A DNA stretch of 64,000 nucleotides from Sphingobacteriales bacterium (GTDB lineage Bacteria; Bacteroidota; Bacteroidia; Chitinophagales; UBA2359): positions 1 through 64,000 of the forward strand of contig JADJTE010000006.1 in assembly GCA_016711295.1 (NCBI GenBank), read 5' to 3'. Position 1 is the first letter of the stretch; each line of letters opens with the position of its first letter. Below, one piece after another: positions 51,764 to 62,974 of this stretch. Position numbers and translations under genes: made by a program. The notes beneath the pieces are model-generated. The model searched no databases. It was given only the letters and a program-made list of their open reading frames with translations, and was not told the DNA's origin.

Positions 51764-51876
51764 GTAGCTATTTAGCCTTGTAGGGGGAACTAATCGAATA
51801 TGCAGCGATGTCAGGCATTATTAGATAAGTATTGCTCATTACCCCATACCCAAAACCCTATACCCTAAATAGTGTT
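51764..51876 (-). mobile_element. MITE, short type with internal deletion, no target duplication found
   Basis: About 113 bp in reverse orientation, nearly identical to the copy at 44566 (same internal deletion). Left end GTAGCTATTTAG; right end CTAAATAGTGTTC, altered at the last bases, so the boundary is uncertain. No matching 8-bp flanks were found. The remaining gap to 52122 shows no other feature. Confidence 0.75.
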
Positions 51877-52122
51877 CTGACAAAAAAATTAAGGCACTAA
51901 TTTTTAATATAATTACTTGATATTCAGTTATTTGCATTTTTAAAATGGTCTTAAAAACTTTTCTGTTAGAACAATAGTTACAAAAAAATACCACGAATTA
52001 CACCAATTTACACGAATGTTTTACTATATCTGACTTTTTAAGCGTTACCTATAAAATTGGGCAATGCGAGGTTGAAAGCGGTCGGGGGGGCAAACTCGTA
52101 GAGGAAGTTCCCTTAGCGCACA

Positions 52123-52748
52123 TTAAAATTGGTCAGGAAATTGTAGGGCAATGCCCTTCGCCAGCAAATCTGCCGTCTCCATCATGTGGTCAAAAGCCTC
52201 ATCATACTGAACGACAGCATTGGAAAAGTCGCCCGTCAGCAGAGAAACGGCGTAGGCAGTGGTCTGGGTGATGTGATGTTCCATGGACTGTTCCATATCT
52301 GCCTGCTGCCAATGTTCGGGATTAGCAGCACTTAGGAAGTCCGCAATTTCCTTTGCATTGGCGTACCAGTCTGATAGTGCTGCGTCCAAAGCAGGCTGGT
52401 CATTGGCTTGCGCCGCTTGAAGTACGGGCACGGCTTGGTTGATATGCGTAGTGAGCAGGGCAGCGAGGGCACCTCCGGCAGCCTGTCCGTAATAGGGCAT
52501 GATGGCAGCACCGATGTCTTTTTGGTTCTGCAAGAGACGGTCGAGGTGCGCCTGTAGTCCATTCTGGTCGTGGTAAAAGGCATCGACAGTGGCGTATGTC
52601 CACTGCATGTGGTCAGACCACAACTCTCGATGGCGGCGTTCAATGAGATGTAATTCGGAGTGGTGAGCGGATCCTCTTCTTTTTTGCATCCCTGAAGGGC
52701 AAAAAGCACAATAAGTGCTGAGATTGCCACAAGTTTTAATTTTTGCAT
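52123..52748 (-). CDS. Lipoprotein with helical domain, one frameshift
   Basis: Reconstructed at about 208 residues. The start MQKLKLVAISALIVLFALQGC ends in a lipobox cysteine, so it is an outer-leaflet or periplasmic lipoprotein. After a break near 52635 the body runs ELWSDHMQWTYATVDAFYHD, LLQNQKDIGAAIMPYYGQAA and SDWYANAKEIADFLSAANP, a helical domain found as a stand-alone secreted protein in many bacteria, role unknown. It points the same way as the DoxX/sigma pair, 390 bp upstream of them across a MITE. Confidence 0.7.
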
Positions 52749-53048
52749 GATTAGCATTTTTTGACGTAAAAAAATACAGCTTTCTGTTGAAGGCTACTCT
52801 TCATTAGAGTAAATGAACAGAGGAAAGGTTACAAAAATTCTCAGTTCTTTTAGGTTTGTTGTAGAATTATGTTTGTCCTACCAAAACTTCTAATTTAAGC
52901 ATTTCAAAACTATACATTCCAAAGCCCATTTTTTTATAAATAAATTGATTACTAAAAACAAAATGTAAAAAAATATCACTAATTATATCAATCTACGCGA
53001 ACACTCTACTATATATAATTTTTTTTAATCATTCATCTATAATTATTT

Positions 53049-53354
53049 GTAACCATTTAGGCGGTGCCCAAGCATTTTAGTGCTAAGAAATGACTTCTCA
53101 ATCCCGCTATGGATAAAACGTTGGTAGCAAAGAAATAGCAGCACAAAATACCATCCTACTATTAGATGCCATACCTACGACATTCTAAGAATCGTATCTG
53201 CCTGATGCTACTACCGATATAACATGCCTACGGCATTTTAAGAAACGAAGACGGTAATTTCTGCATTTCCCAAATGTAAGGCTAAATCTTTGGTTTTTTA
53301 CTTTCGCAAGAAGTCTAATGAATAACTGAGCGACGAAACTGCCTAAATAGTTAC
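53049..53354 (-). mobile_element. MITE, long type, reverse copy, no target duplication found
   Basis: A 306-bp element with ends GTAACCATTTAGGC and GCCTAAATAGTTAC, a 14-bp inverted repeat with one mismatch. Its right half matches the copy at 6362-6578 in reverse orientation (CGAAACTGCCTAAATAG; ATGCCTACGGCATTTTAAGA). It has about 90 bp more than that copy. The flanks AATTATTT and CTCTAATC do not match, so it is old or rearranged. The 52749-53048 gap is AT-rich without other features. Confidence 0.7.
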
Positions 53355-53393
53355 CTCTAATCGAATGCTACTGGTTATACATCCTCAAAAGAA

Positions 53394-53432
53394 AAATCCC
53401 CCAAAGCGCAATGCTGCACTTTGAGGGATTTG
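53394..53432 (-). terminator. Rho-independent terminator of the second giant adhesin
   Basis: On the minus strand, AAATCCCTCAAAG pairs with CTTTGGGGGATTT around a loop and is followed by TTCTTTT. It lies about 50 bp after the stop codon at 53481. Confidence 0.8.
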
Positions 53433-53480
53433 GTGTTTTATCAGCAGGCTACTCAGGGCAGCCGCACCGACAAACGCCGC

Positions 53481-56400
53481 TTATTGTTTGACAAACTGCA
53501 CGGCAGTTGTGCCTGCGCTGTTCTGCAAGGTGACGAAATACGTACCCGCAGCATACTGCGCTACATCAATAGCCAATTGGTTGCCATCACTCACGCGGGT
53601 GCTTGCTACTTGGCGACCCGTAGCGTCGAATACCGTTGCTACCGTAATGCCACTTTGTACGCTACCAAAGTTGATAGTCAGCACATCAGTAGCAGGTATG
53701 GGCGATACATTAGCTACGACCAAGCCTTTGGCGTTGCGTGTCAGTGCTACATTGCCTGCTATGTGCGTAGTGCCGTCAAAATCGGTCTGCGTTAGGCGGT
53801 AATAGCTGATGCCATTGGGGGCGGTTTTGTCTAACCATTCATAGTTCAACGCTTGGCTGCTGTTGCCCGCACCGTCAAGCGTAGCAATAGCCGTATAAGC
53901 TATGCCGTCCGTAGAACGCAACAAGGTAAAGTTGTCGTTGTTGATTTCCGAAGCCGTTGTCCAGCGCAGCAAATTGCCGTTGTCCAATACTTCGCCATCA
54001 AAACGCAACATCTCAACAGCCAATACGACACTTACATCTTCCGAAATGGTAGCCGAACAGCCCAATTCGTCCGTAGCTGTAATGGTTAGGGTCAGCCCTA
54101 CTGTAGCAGCGGGTATATTGGCAAACAAAATAACAGACGAACCTTCGGCAGATTGCACGAGGCTGTTCGTGCCATCATTGAGCGTAATCGTATATTCCGT
54201 ATCATCAATATCGGGCAAACCGCCTGTAGTATTTACATACACACTATAACGTAGGTCTGATGGGTCTAATGGATTGACGTTAATAGAAGTTGTTATCGAA
54301 ATTGGAGCGAGCAACTCACAAGTCAGTTGGTCGGTGATATTGATAGTGATAGTTCCTTGTACGGGGTCAAATACACCGTCGCTTACTGTATAGGTAATCA
54401 CCAGCGATTGACCTACCGCATCGGGGTTAGCAGCAAACGTAAAGCGACCGGAAGCCGCATCAAATTCGAGCGTACGCGCCGATTCGGGTTCGTAGCTAAG
54501 GATATCATAGCTCAAAACATCACCATTTGCGTCGCCTGTCAAATCGGCTAAAAAATAGGCTACGCCGCCTTGCAAGACCGATTGGGTATAAGTAGCATTT
54601 TCGGCAGTAGGTGGTTCGGGGGCTACTACGCATAGGTAATCGCCACTGATAGCCGTCGTACAACCCGCGCCGTCCGTAATTTGGAAATCAAAAGCACCGC
54701 CGTTAGCAATAGCCTCCGATGTATAAGTGTCACCTTCAAATGCCATACCATTAGCACTATAATTGCCATCGCCACCGCTAACAGTAAAGGTAACGGTATA
54801 GGTATCCGCCTCAAAATCGCAGTCATAGCCTACAATTTCAGCCGTCAGCGGCGTTAAGAACAGGGCATCTTGGGGTTCGCTGATGTGGTTACACGATGCT
54901 TCAAAATTGGAGGCAAAAGGTATAGCCAATACCGCCGACGATATATATAAGGTCTGGTTGGTGGGCAAAGTGCCATCGTTCAAGAATACACCATCGCTAT
55001 TAGCTGCCAACAAAGAGCCTGCGGGGTCGGTGGGGTCGGTATAGAGAATAAATCCAGCTACATAGTTGGGGTCATTCACTGCTACACCCGTAGCCGTAGC
55101 TACTATGCCATCGCCCGAACAAGCATCGGTTCTGCCTTCTACTAAGCTCAACAAACTCAAAGAGCATGTACCTGCATCGTTGGGCGTACAGGGAATTTCG
55201 GGGCAGTTCAATTCGGCAAACAAACTGAGGCTACCACAAGCTGCGGGCGCACCGCTTTGGCTGATGGTAAAGATGACCACGCTTGATTCGCCTGGCTCTG
55301 CCATATACATCGAGCCGCTGCCGCTTTGGCCACTACTGGTATTTTGCCAAGTAATTTCGTAGGTACATTCGCTCACTACCATTGCGTTGCAAGCATCTGC
55401 CGTTACCTCTGCTACAATAGCCGGATAAACCATTACCGCAAAGGCACCGCTTTGGTCTTGGCATTCAGCAACGCCGTCCAAACGCGCTTTTACGTAGTAA
55501 GTCATTGCGTCACAGCCGCTATTGGTGGGCAATGTACCCTCTAACAACATACCATCAGTATATGCATCAAAATCGGACGTAGTGCCATAGACCCACGTAA
55601 CAGTACCGCCTGTATAGCTGTTATCAACTACTGCGCCATTGGTAAGCGATAGGCTCGCACCCGAACAAACCGCCGCCGAATTGACTGCTTGTGTGCCGTC
55701 TAATTCGGAGCAGAGCAACAAGGGGCAATCGAACGATGCCGTAGCCGTAGCTACTGCACAAGCTGCGGGAGCATCGGTTTGCGTAATTGTAAATGTCACC
55801 GTACCGCTTTCGCCTAAGGCTGCATTGAAAGTATCACCATTACCCGATTCGCCTACACTTGTGCTATACGTCACCGTGAAGTTGCCACAATTGACCTCGA
55901 CTGATGCCGAACAAGTGCCATCGATAGCCGTAGCCGTGATATTGGGATATACCCTAACGGCAGACTCGGCAGATTGGTCTTGGCAACCCGCTACGCCGTC
56001 TAAGCGAGCGCGTACAAAATAAGTTATTGCTTGGCAATCGTTATTCGCGGGCAATGAACCGCTAAATACCGTGCCCTCAGTATAGGCATTGAAGCCCGAC
56101 TCGGTGCTATATACCCATGTTACTGACCCGCCAGTAAAGTCGTTATCCACAACACTGCCATTTACTAAGGTCAGCGATTGACCCGAACAGAGGGTAGTCT
56201 CTAAGACTGCTTGTCCGCCGTCTAATTCGGAGCAAAGCAAATCCGAACAGTTATAGGTAGCCGTAAAGGTGCGGCTACCGCAAGTGCCAGGTGCATTGGC
56301 TTGAGTAACGGTAAATACGACCGAACCAATAGCACCATCAGCGGGTTGGTAAGAAGACCCGCTGCCTGTATTACCTTGCGAATCTACCCAAGTAGCTGCA

Positions 56401-59400
56401 AATGGACAAGCCAAATTGACTGTAGCCTCGCTACAAATATCGGAGTTGCTGTTGGTCACTGTACCACTGATATTCGGATATACCTGCACTTGGAAAGCAT
56501 CGGATACATCTTGGCAACCCGCTACCCCGTTTAGGTAAAAGCGAATAAAATAGGATTGCGGTTCGCAAGTATTGTTGGCGGGCAAGCTACCCGAAAAGTT
56601 AGTACCAGTGGTATAAGGGTCAAAATCGGCATTGGTGCTGTAGCGCACGCCTACCGAACCACCAGGAAATCGTTAGCAACGATACCGCCACCTCACAAAT
56701 CCCACTCCTTGACCCGAACAAGTTGCCGAGAAATCGACACCTTGCGTGCCGTCTAATTCGGCACACAAAAGGGCTGCGCACTCATAAGAAGCCGTTACTT
56801 CGGCTGAACTGCATGAAGTGCCTACGGGCAAAGCAGCGTTGATGATGGTAAATGTCACCGTTCCGCTTTGAGCAGTAGTGCTAGGCATTAGGCTATACGA
56901 ACTACCCGAACCGCTGTCGCCATTCGAGGTAGTATAGCTGACGCTGTAGTTGCTACAGCCACCTACGACATTCACTCCTGCGCTACACGAACCATTGACG
57001 GGCAAAGCCACAATATTGGGATAGACCATCACAGCAAAAGGACCTTCTACATCTTGGCAGCCCGACACACCGGTCAAACGCGCTTTGAAGTGGTAAGTAG
57101 TGGGGTTGCAACCGCTTGCCGTCAAGGCCTGTCCGCTATATGCCGTACCTTCGGTATAGGGGTCAAAATCGGCATTAGTGCTATATGACCAAGCTACCAT
57201 ACCGCCCGTAAAGCTACCGTCAACTACGCCGCCATTTTGGAGGGTGACACTGCTGTTAGAACAAAGCGTGGAGTTATCTATTCCTTGCAAACCATCGAGT
57301 GATGAGCAAACCGTAGCAGCGCAATCATAGTTTGCCGTAGCCGTAGCCGTAGCACAGCCTGCGGGTGCGCCTGCTTGGGTAATCGTAAATGTCACCGAAC
57401 CGATTTGGTCGCTGTTGCTGGGTGTTAGGGTAAGCGTATTGCCGTCGCCCGAACCAGCAGGGCTGCTATACGACACTACAAAGTTAGGGCAATTGACCGT
57501 AACCGATGCGGAACAACTGCCATTAACACCCGAAGCCACGATATTGGGATAAACCATCACGCTAAAGGCATTGCTCGATACTTGGCAGCCATCTACACCC
57601 GTCAAGTAGGCTTTGAGGTAATGCGTAGTTGCTTCACAACCCGTATTGGTCAAAGCTCCGCCCGCATAGGCTGTACCCGATGTATAGGGGTCAAACGCCA
57701 TATCGGTACTAATTGCCCAAGCTATGCTTGCGCCAGCACCTCCGCCATTGATAGCACCATTGGTGAGCGATAAGGCACCACCCGAACAGATAGCTGACTC
57801 GGCTACTGCTTGTCCGCTGAGAGTGGGGCAAGCCGCCGCTGCGCAGGCATACGTAGCCGTAGCCGTAGCCGTAGCACAGCCTGCGGGCGCACCCATTGGG
57901 TGATTGTAAATGTAACAGTGCCATTCTGCGCGGTCGTAGAGGGTGTAAGACTGAGCGTAGTACCACTACCCGAACCTGCGGGGCTGCTGTACGATACCGA
58001 AAAATTAGGACAATTGACCGTAACCGATGCTGAACAAGTGCCATTGACACCCGTAGCTACGATATTGGGATATACCGTTACGCCAAGCGGTCCTAAGACG
58101 TTGTTGCTACAACTACCGATAGTAGTGGCATCAAACGAAGCAGTATAGTTGTTAATAACCGATTCGCAAGTAGTGTTCGATAGGTTGATAGTGGTGCAAC
58201 TATAGTGCTTGCTGCGGGAGATACGATAATCGTACCTGCCATGCCTAAGCCTGAGTGTGGCGTACATACATAATTATACGTACCTGCTGTAGTGAGGGTA
58301 TATTCAAATTGTTGCCCTGCACCTGTGAGGGGTTGGTCCCAAGATGCTGCACCCGCAGGAATGGTGGTTGAGGTAGTGGTATGGAAACCATCTACCCATA
58401 CCCAACGAATAATATCGCCCACTTGTGCATTGACGCTGGCGGGTACAAAGAAAAAGCCGCCTGGACCGACTTCTATGGTATGGACGGTAGGAGTTCCGCC
58501 GCCCGTAGGAGTGCCCGCTACCGATGTAGTACCATCAGAGAATAATACCGTAGCATCGGGGAAAGTACCATAATTGACATCGGCGCAGAGCATAACGCTC
58601 GCACCAGAACAAGCTTGGGTCAGAGATGTAGTAAAATTGCTGATAGTGGGGCAAGTGCTGACAGAACAACCGCTTGTAGTAAATTCGTCGGCGGCTTCGC
58701 AACCGTTGCCGTCGGTGATGAGAAGAGTATAGGTGCCGTCAGCAGCCACCGAGCCGCCAAAGTTGCTACCTGTGCCCGTGCCGCTTGCCACTACGTTACC
58801 GCCGCTATCGCTCACTTGCCAACTGACATCGGTAGTAGCCCGTGGAGGTAGCGGTAAATCCGCAAGCTGTAGCCGTAGCAGTTACCGAAACGGGTTCGGC
58901 TAAGGTGACAGCTACAGTAGTACCTGCTTTATAGCAATCGCCGTCCCAAACGGGAAAGGGAAAATTGCCCGCGCCATTCCAGAGCGTTCCGCCAGTAGCT
59001 GTTGCGCTCCATGAATTGAATGTCCCGCCGCCGTCAGTAGATAGGGCATCGCCCCAAGTATCATCGACGAGGATAGTCCAAAAACCGTTAGGGTTTTCGC
59101 CTGCGGGCAAGGTAAGCGCATCGAGCGAAGCCAAGTCGCCGCTAAAACAAGGAGGGTTAGCTCCGTTGCAGCCTGCTGTTGGGTCGGCACCCGTAGCTGT
59201 AAAGCACGCGGTCATATCATCTCCGTCATTGCCTCCGTCGGCAGCGACGAGCTGGATAAATGTACCTGCGGGCGAGACTAAATAAAGGGCGACATCACCA
59301 ATATAGGCATGGGTAATATCAAAACAAATATTGGTCAGCGAAAATCCCGCGCCAGTAGGGTCTGCACCGTCGACATAGAACGAGTAAGCCAAATCGACCG

Positions 59401-61473
59401 TGCCATCGGCATCGCCATTTGCTTCGCCGCCGTTTACGCCTTGCCAACCAAACTCGTCGCCTGCTATCTCGGTGCCGAGCGGCGTGCCGGGTAGGTCAAA
59501 CATCGTGAAAGGTGTGAAATAGTAGGTATTGCCTGGTGCTAAGGAACCTGTAAAGGCAGTGCCGTCGGGGTTAAATGCACCGCTGAGGGCATCGCCATTA
59601 TTCACCATATTGAGCAATTGGGTGGGGTCGGTAGTAGGTACAAATGCTACGTCAATAGCATTGATGTCGCCGCTGGGGTCTGCGGTCGATATGCCCCAAC
59701 CCAATATATTGGAGAAAAAGCTATCGTCGCTGCCCACTACTGCGCCGTCTGTACCGATGCTATATGCACCATCGTAGCATACGGTAATGGCTGTACTACC
59801 TCCGTCGCCTGCATCGGCAAAAGCCTCGCCCGCCGAATCGTTGTTGGGTGCAATTGTCACAGTAAAAGATTGGGTGCAGCCGCTTGCCGAATCGGTTACT
59901 TCGAGGGAATATTCGCCTGCTGCGCCGTTATAGACAATTTGGTATCCGTTTGTGCTTTCAGCATTACCAGAAGCTACCAATGTAGTAGAGGGTGCAGGAC
60001 CAAGGAGGCTATAGGTATAACCGTCGTTGCCTATGCCGCCGCCTGCGGTTAGTTCTAAATTACAGCTCAAAAACCCGCTAACGGTAACTTCGGGTATAAA
60101 AGTAACGGCAAACCCCGTACCTACGTGGTGGCAGTTGCCTAATATATATGTACCATCGTTGGGGTCGGTGCCTTCGTAAGTGATGGGGGCTATGACTACC
60201 TCTGCGCCGTCAGTAAAAATATCGTTTAGGATAGAGTTGTTCGAGTCATCGCCTAAAACGCCTAAGAAAGTAGCATCGTTGAGTAGGTCATTTTCGAAGC
60301 CTGCCGTAGGTCCGTCTATTGTAAATACGCCGTACAAGATGCCATCACTGCCCGAAGCGGGGTCGAATGACACGCCTGTGCTATTGATGGTAAATGTTTC
60401 GCCAAAACAGACTTGGCTGGGACCCGATAGCGTGCCTGCATCATCATTACAAGGCGTACATTGAGCCGCAATATTGTCGGCATTGAGTACGTCAGCCCAA
60501 GTGATGGTGATTGTTTCGGCACAACTACTATTATCGCCTGTAAAGGTGATGGTGGTGGTGCCGCCCGATGCGTCGATGTCGGCTTGGGTAAGGCGCAAAA
60601 ATTGGATAAAGCGCGATGCCTCGCCTGCCGCATTGGGCGACGGTGGGCTGGTACTGGCATACAACTCGCCTTCAGTAGTGCTAAGCGAGCCAAAAGCGTC
60701 GTCAGTATCTCCGGGAGTAGATGTCAATTCGTTGTCCGAACTGATGACAAAGGGTATATAGACCACAGCGGGGTCGGTATTAGTGCCGCCATTATAGCCC
60801 AAACCAGCATCGGTGAGTTGTTCGGGGCAATAGATGATAGGTGTGGTTAGTGCGGCAAAGTCGGGCCAGCTCAAAAAGTCGAATGCCGATTCGCAAGGGC
60901 AGTCTCCTGGGCAGGTGGCAAAACTTTCGCCGATGGCAGCATTGCAATTGCCGTTGCCACATTCGCATGAAACGCCCGAATTGGTGGTGAGCGTAGGCGT
61001 TCCGTTATCGGCACTAGTAATGGCACCACCGCAAGAGCTTTCGGTCGAAAATATAAAGAATACGGGACCGGTAGCTGTAGCGGTAAAATCGAGCGAGCAA
61101 CCCGTCGTAGAGGCTACTACTGTGCCGCCGACGATGCTGCCCGGTCCGCCTGCGGGAGGTGCGTCGTCGGTGGGAGTGCCGCCTTCGATGACCGTAATAG
61201 TCACGTCGTCGCCCCAGGCGGTATTGTTGCACGCGCCAGGTGCGCCAAGCGAGACGGTATAGCTGCCGCCTGCTACTGCGGTGGAGGAATAAACCTCGTT
61301 TTCCCATGCTTGGTAGGCAGCGGCTACGGTGGTACCGTCGCAACCTGATGTAGAAATAGCACCTTGGTCGCTATACGGACCGGCGGCATATTCCAAACAT
61401 TGCGCCTTAGCTGTATGATAGTTGGCGCAGATGGACCAACAACAACACAGCAGAAGTAAAAAACTTTTCTCAT
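53481..61473 (-). CDS. Giant secreted adhesin with P-domain, cupredoxin and Ig-like modules and T9SS sorting domain, at least five frameshifts
   Basis: Reconstructed at about 2,660 residues. Order: signal peptide (MRKVFYF, then LLLCCCWSICA after a break near 61455), novel N-terminal domains, a proprotein-convertase-like P-domain (about 58975-59375; GDVALYLVSPAGT ... FWTILVDDTWGD), a cupredoxin domain (about 58230-58490; copper-ligand-like GFHTT and YVCTPHSGLGM), about seven Ig-like repeats of 150 residues (each with CSGxSLxLxNGxVVD and AVMVYPxI), a cadherin-like domain, and a type A sorting domain (VSPIPATDVLTINFG ... GTYFVTLQNSAG). Other breaks lie near 58810, 58200, 57895 and 56670. It is a surface protein; the copper-site domain is unusual for an adhesin. 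Confidence 0.78.
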
Positions 61474-61654
61474 GTTATGGTATATTTGTTTTAGTGAAAT
61501 CGGGCGCAAGTTACGTATTCTAACCGTATTTTCATAATGGAGTTAGCCTTAAATCCTGCATTGAACAATTAGTCGAGCAAAATGCACCCATCTTCTTTAT
61601 TTTTTGCCGACATTTGCCCCTTAATATCATTTTCATAAGTATAATATCCTTACT

Positions 61655-62592
61655 ATGGACACGCCTCCCGATAGTGCGTATCGTTCGCATTTTTACCAGT
61701 TAGCCAAACAGATGAACCTCGAACACCTAAGTCACCGTTTTTCGGAAGATACGGTCTTGTCGGACGGCATTCGTTTGCATTTAGATATTATCGTAAGTGA
61801 CCGCAATGCTCCTACGGTTGTATTCTTGCCCGGCACGGCTACCTATGCCCTTTGTTTTGCCGAAATCTTAGTGGCTATTGCCGATGCGGGTTATAATGTA
61901 GTGGGTATAGATGCGCGTGGGCATGGGCGCAGCGAGGGGACGCGCGGCGATTATACGGTGAGCGAATTAGTACGCGATGCACAAGCCGTTATTGGCTATG
62001 CCATTGACCATTTTAACGAACGTGTATCGCTATTGGGGTGCAGCCAAGGGGGTATTATCGCTTTTTATACGGCGGCTATTGACGACCGAATACAATCGGC
62101 TATTTGCCAAAATTTTGCCGACCTAAGCGACCCCGCTACCTTACATATTGCCCGCTACCCACTCTGGCGCGGTGGAGCAAACCGCTTATGGCGGCTGCTT
62201 ATCGCTTGTTTCCGAAGCAGCAAATACCGATTACTACTTATATTGACCATAAACGCCTGAAAATCCCCAAATACGGCACCATTCAGGATTTTGTGGAGCA
62301 AGACCCCTTGGCTATCAAAACTATATCAGTACGCGCTTTGTGGTCGCTGAGTAATACGCGTTTGGGACGACCCATCGAACAAATAAATACACCCCTAATG
62401 ATTTTGCAACCTGGCAACGACGAAATATTTCCGCTGGATTATACGCAACATTTGTTTGACCAACTTACTTGCCAAAAACAATTGTGCGTACTGCCCGATA
62501 TGACCCATACGATGATGGTTGCTGCCCCTCATATAGCTGTGAAACCTATCATCGAGTGGCTCAATGGCTTGTATGTTAATGGTGAATGGTGA
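61655..62592 (+). CDS. Alpha/beta hydrolase (lysophospholipase-like), one frameshift; stop codon inside a heptamer array
   Basis: Reconstructed at about 312 residues. Motifs: VVFLPGTATYALCF (oxyanion region), DARGHGRSEG, the nucleophile GCSQGG (serine), the acid in QPGNDEIFP and the base in DMTHTMM. Similar to serine-aminopeptidase-like hydrolases. The break is near 62165-62180; both frames overlap over 150 bp. The final residues VNGEW and the TGA stop are encoded by the first units of the heptanucleotide array. The substrate is unknown and there is no signal peptide. Confidence 0.75.
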
Positions 62593-62859
62593 ATGGTGAA
62601 TGGTGAATGGTGAATGGTGAATGGTGAATGGTGAATGGTGAATGGTGAATGGTGAATGGTGAATGGTGAATGGTGAATGGTGAATGGTGAATGGTGAATG
62701 GTGAATGGTGAATGGTGAATGGTGAATGGTGAATGGTGAATGGTGAATGGTGAATGGTGAATGGTGAATGGTGAATGGTGAATGGTGAATGGTGAATGGT
62801 GAATGGTGAATGGTTAATGATTAATGATTAATGGTTAATGGTTAATGGTTAATGGTTAG
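62575..62859 (+). repeat. Heptanucleotide tandem array (about 40 units) at a gene 3' end
   Basis: Mostly GGTGAAT units in an unbroken run, becoming GATTAAT and GGTTAAT at the right end. Read on the minus strand the units are CATTCAC and CATTAAC, the same family as the array at 23762-24030. The stop codon of the hydrolase gene falls in the second to third unit. Nothing else is seen up to 62974 except a TATCTTTG -7-like element at 62929-62936. Confidence 0.95.
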
Positions 62860-62974
62860 TGCCGTGTCTTTGCTTGCTGCTATACTGTTGTTGGCTTGAT
62901 ATAATAGGCATTTTTTGCTGAAATTCCCTATCTTTGCGGTTATTTTACGCCTTGCCTACTTTGTGTCCCTAAAA

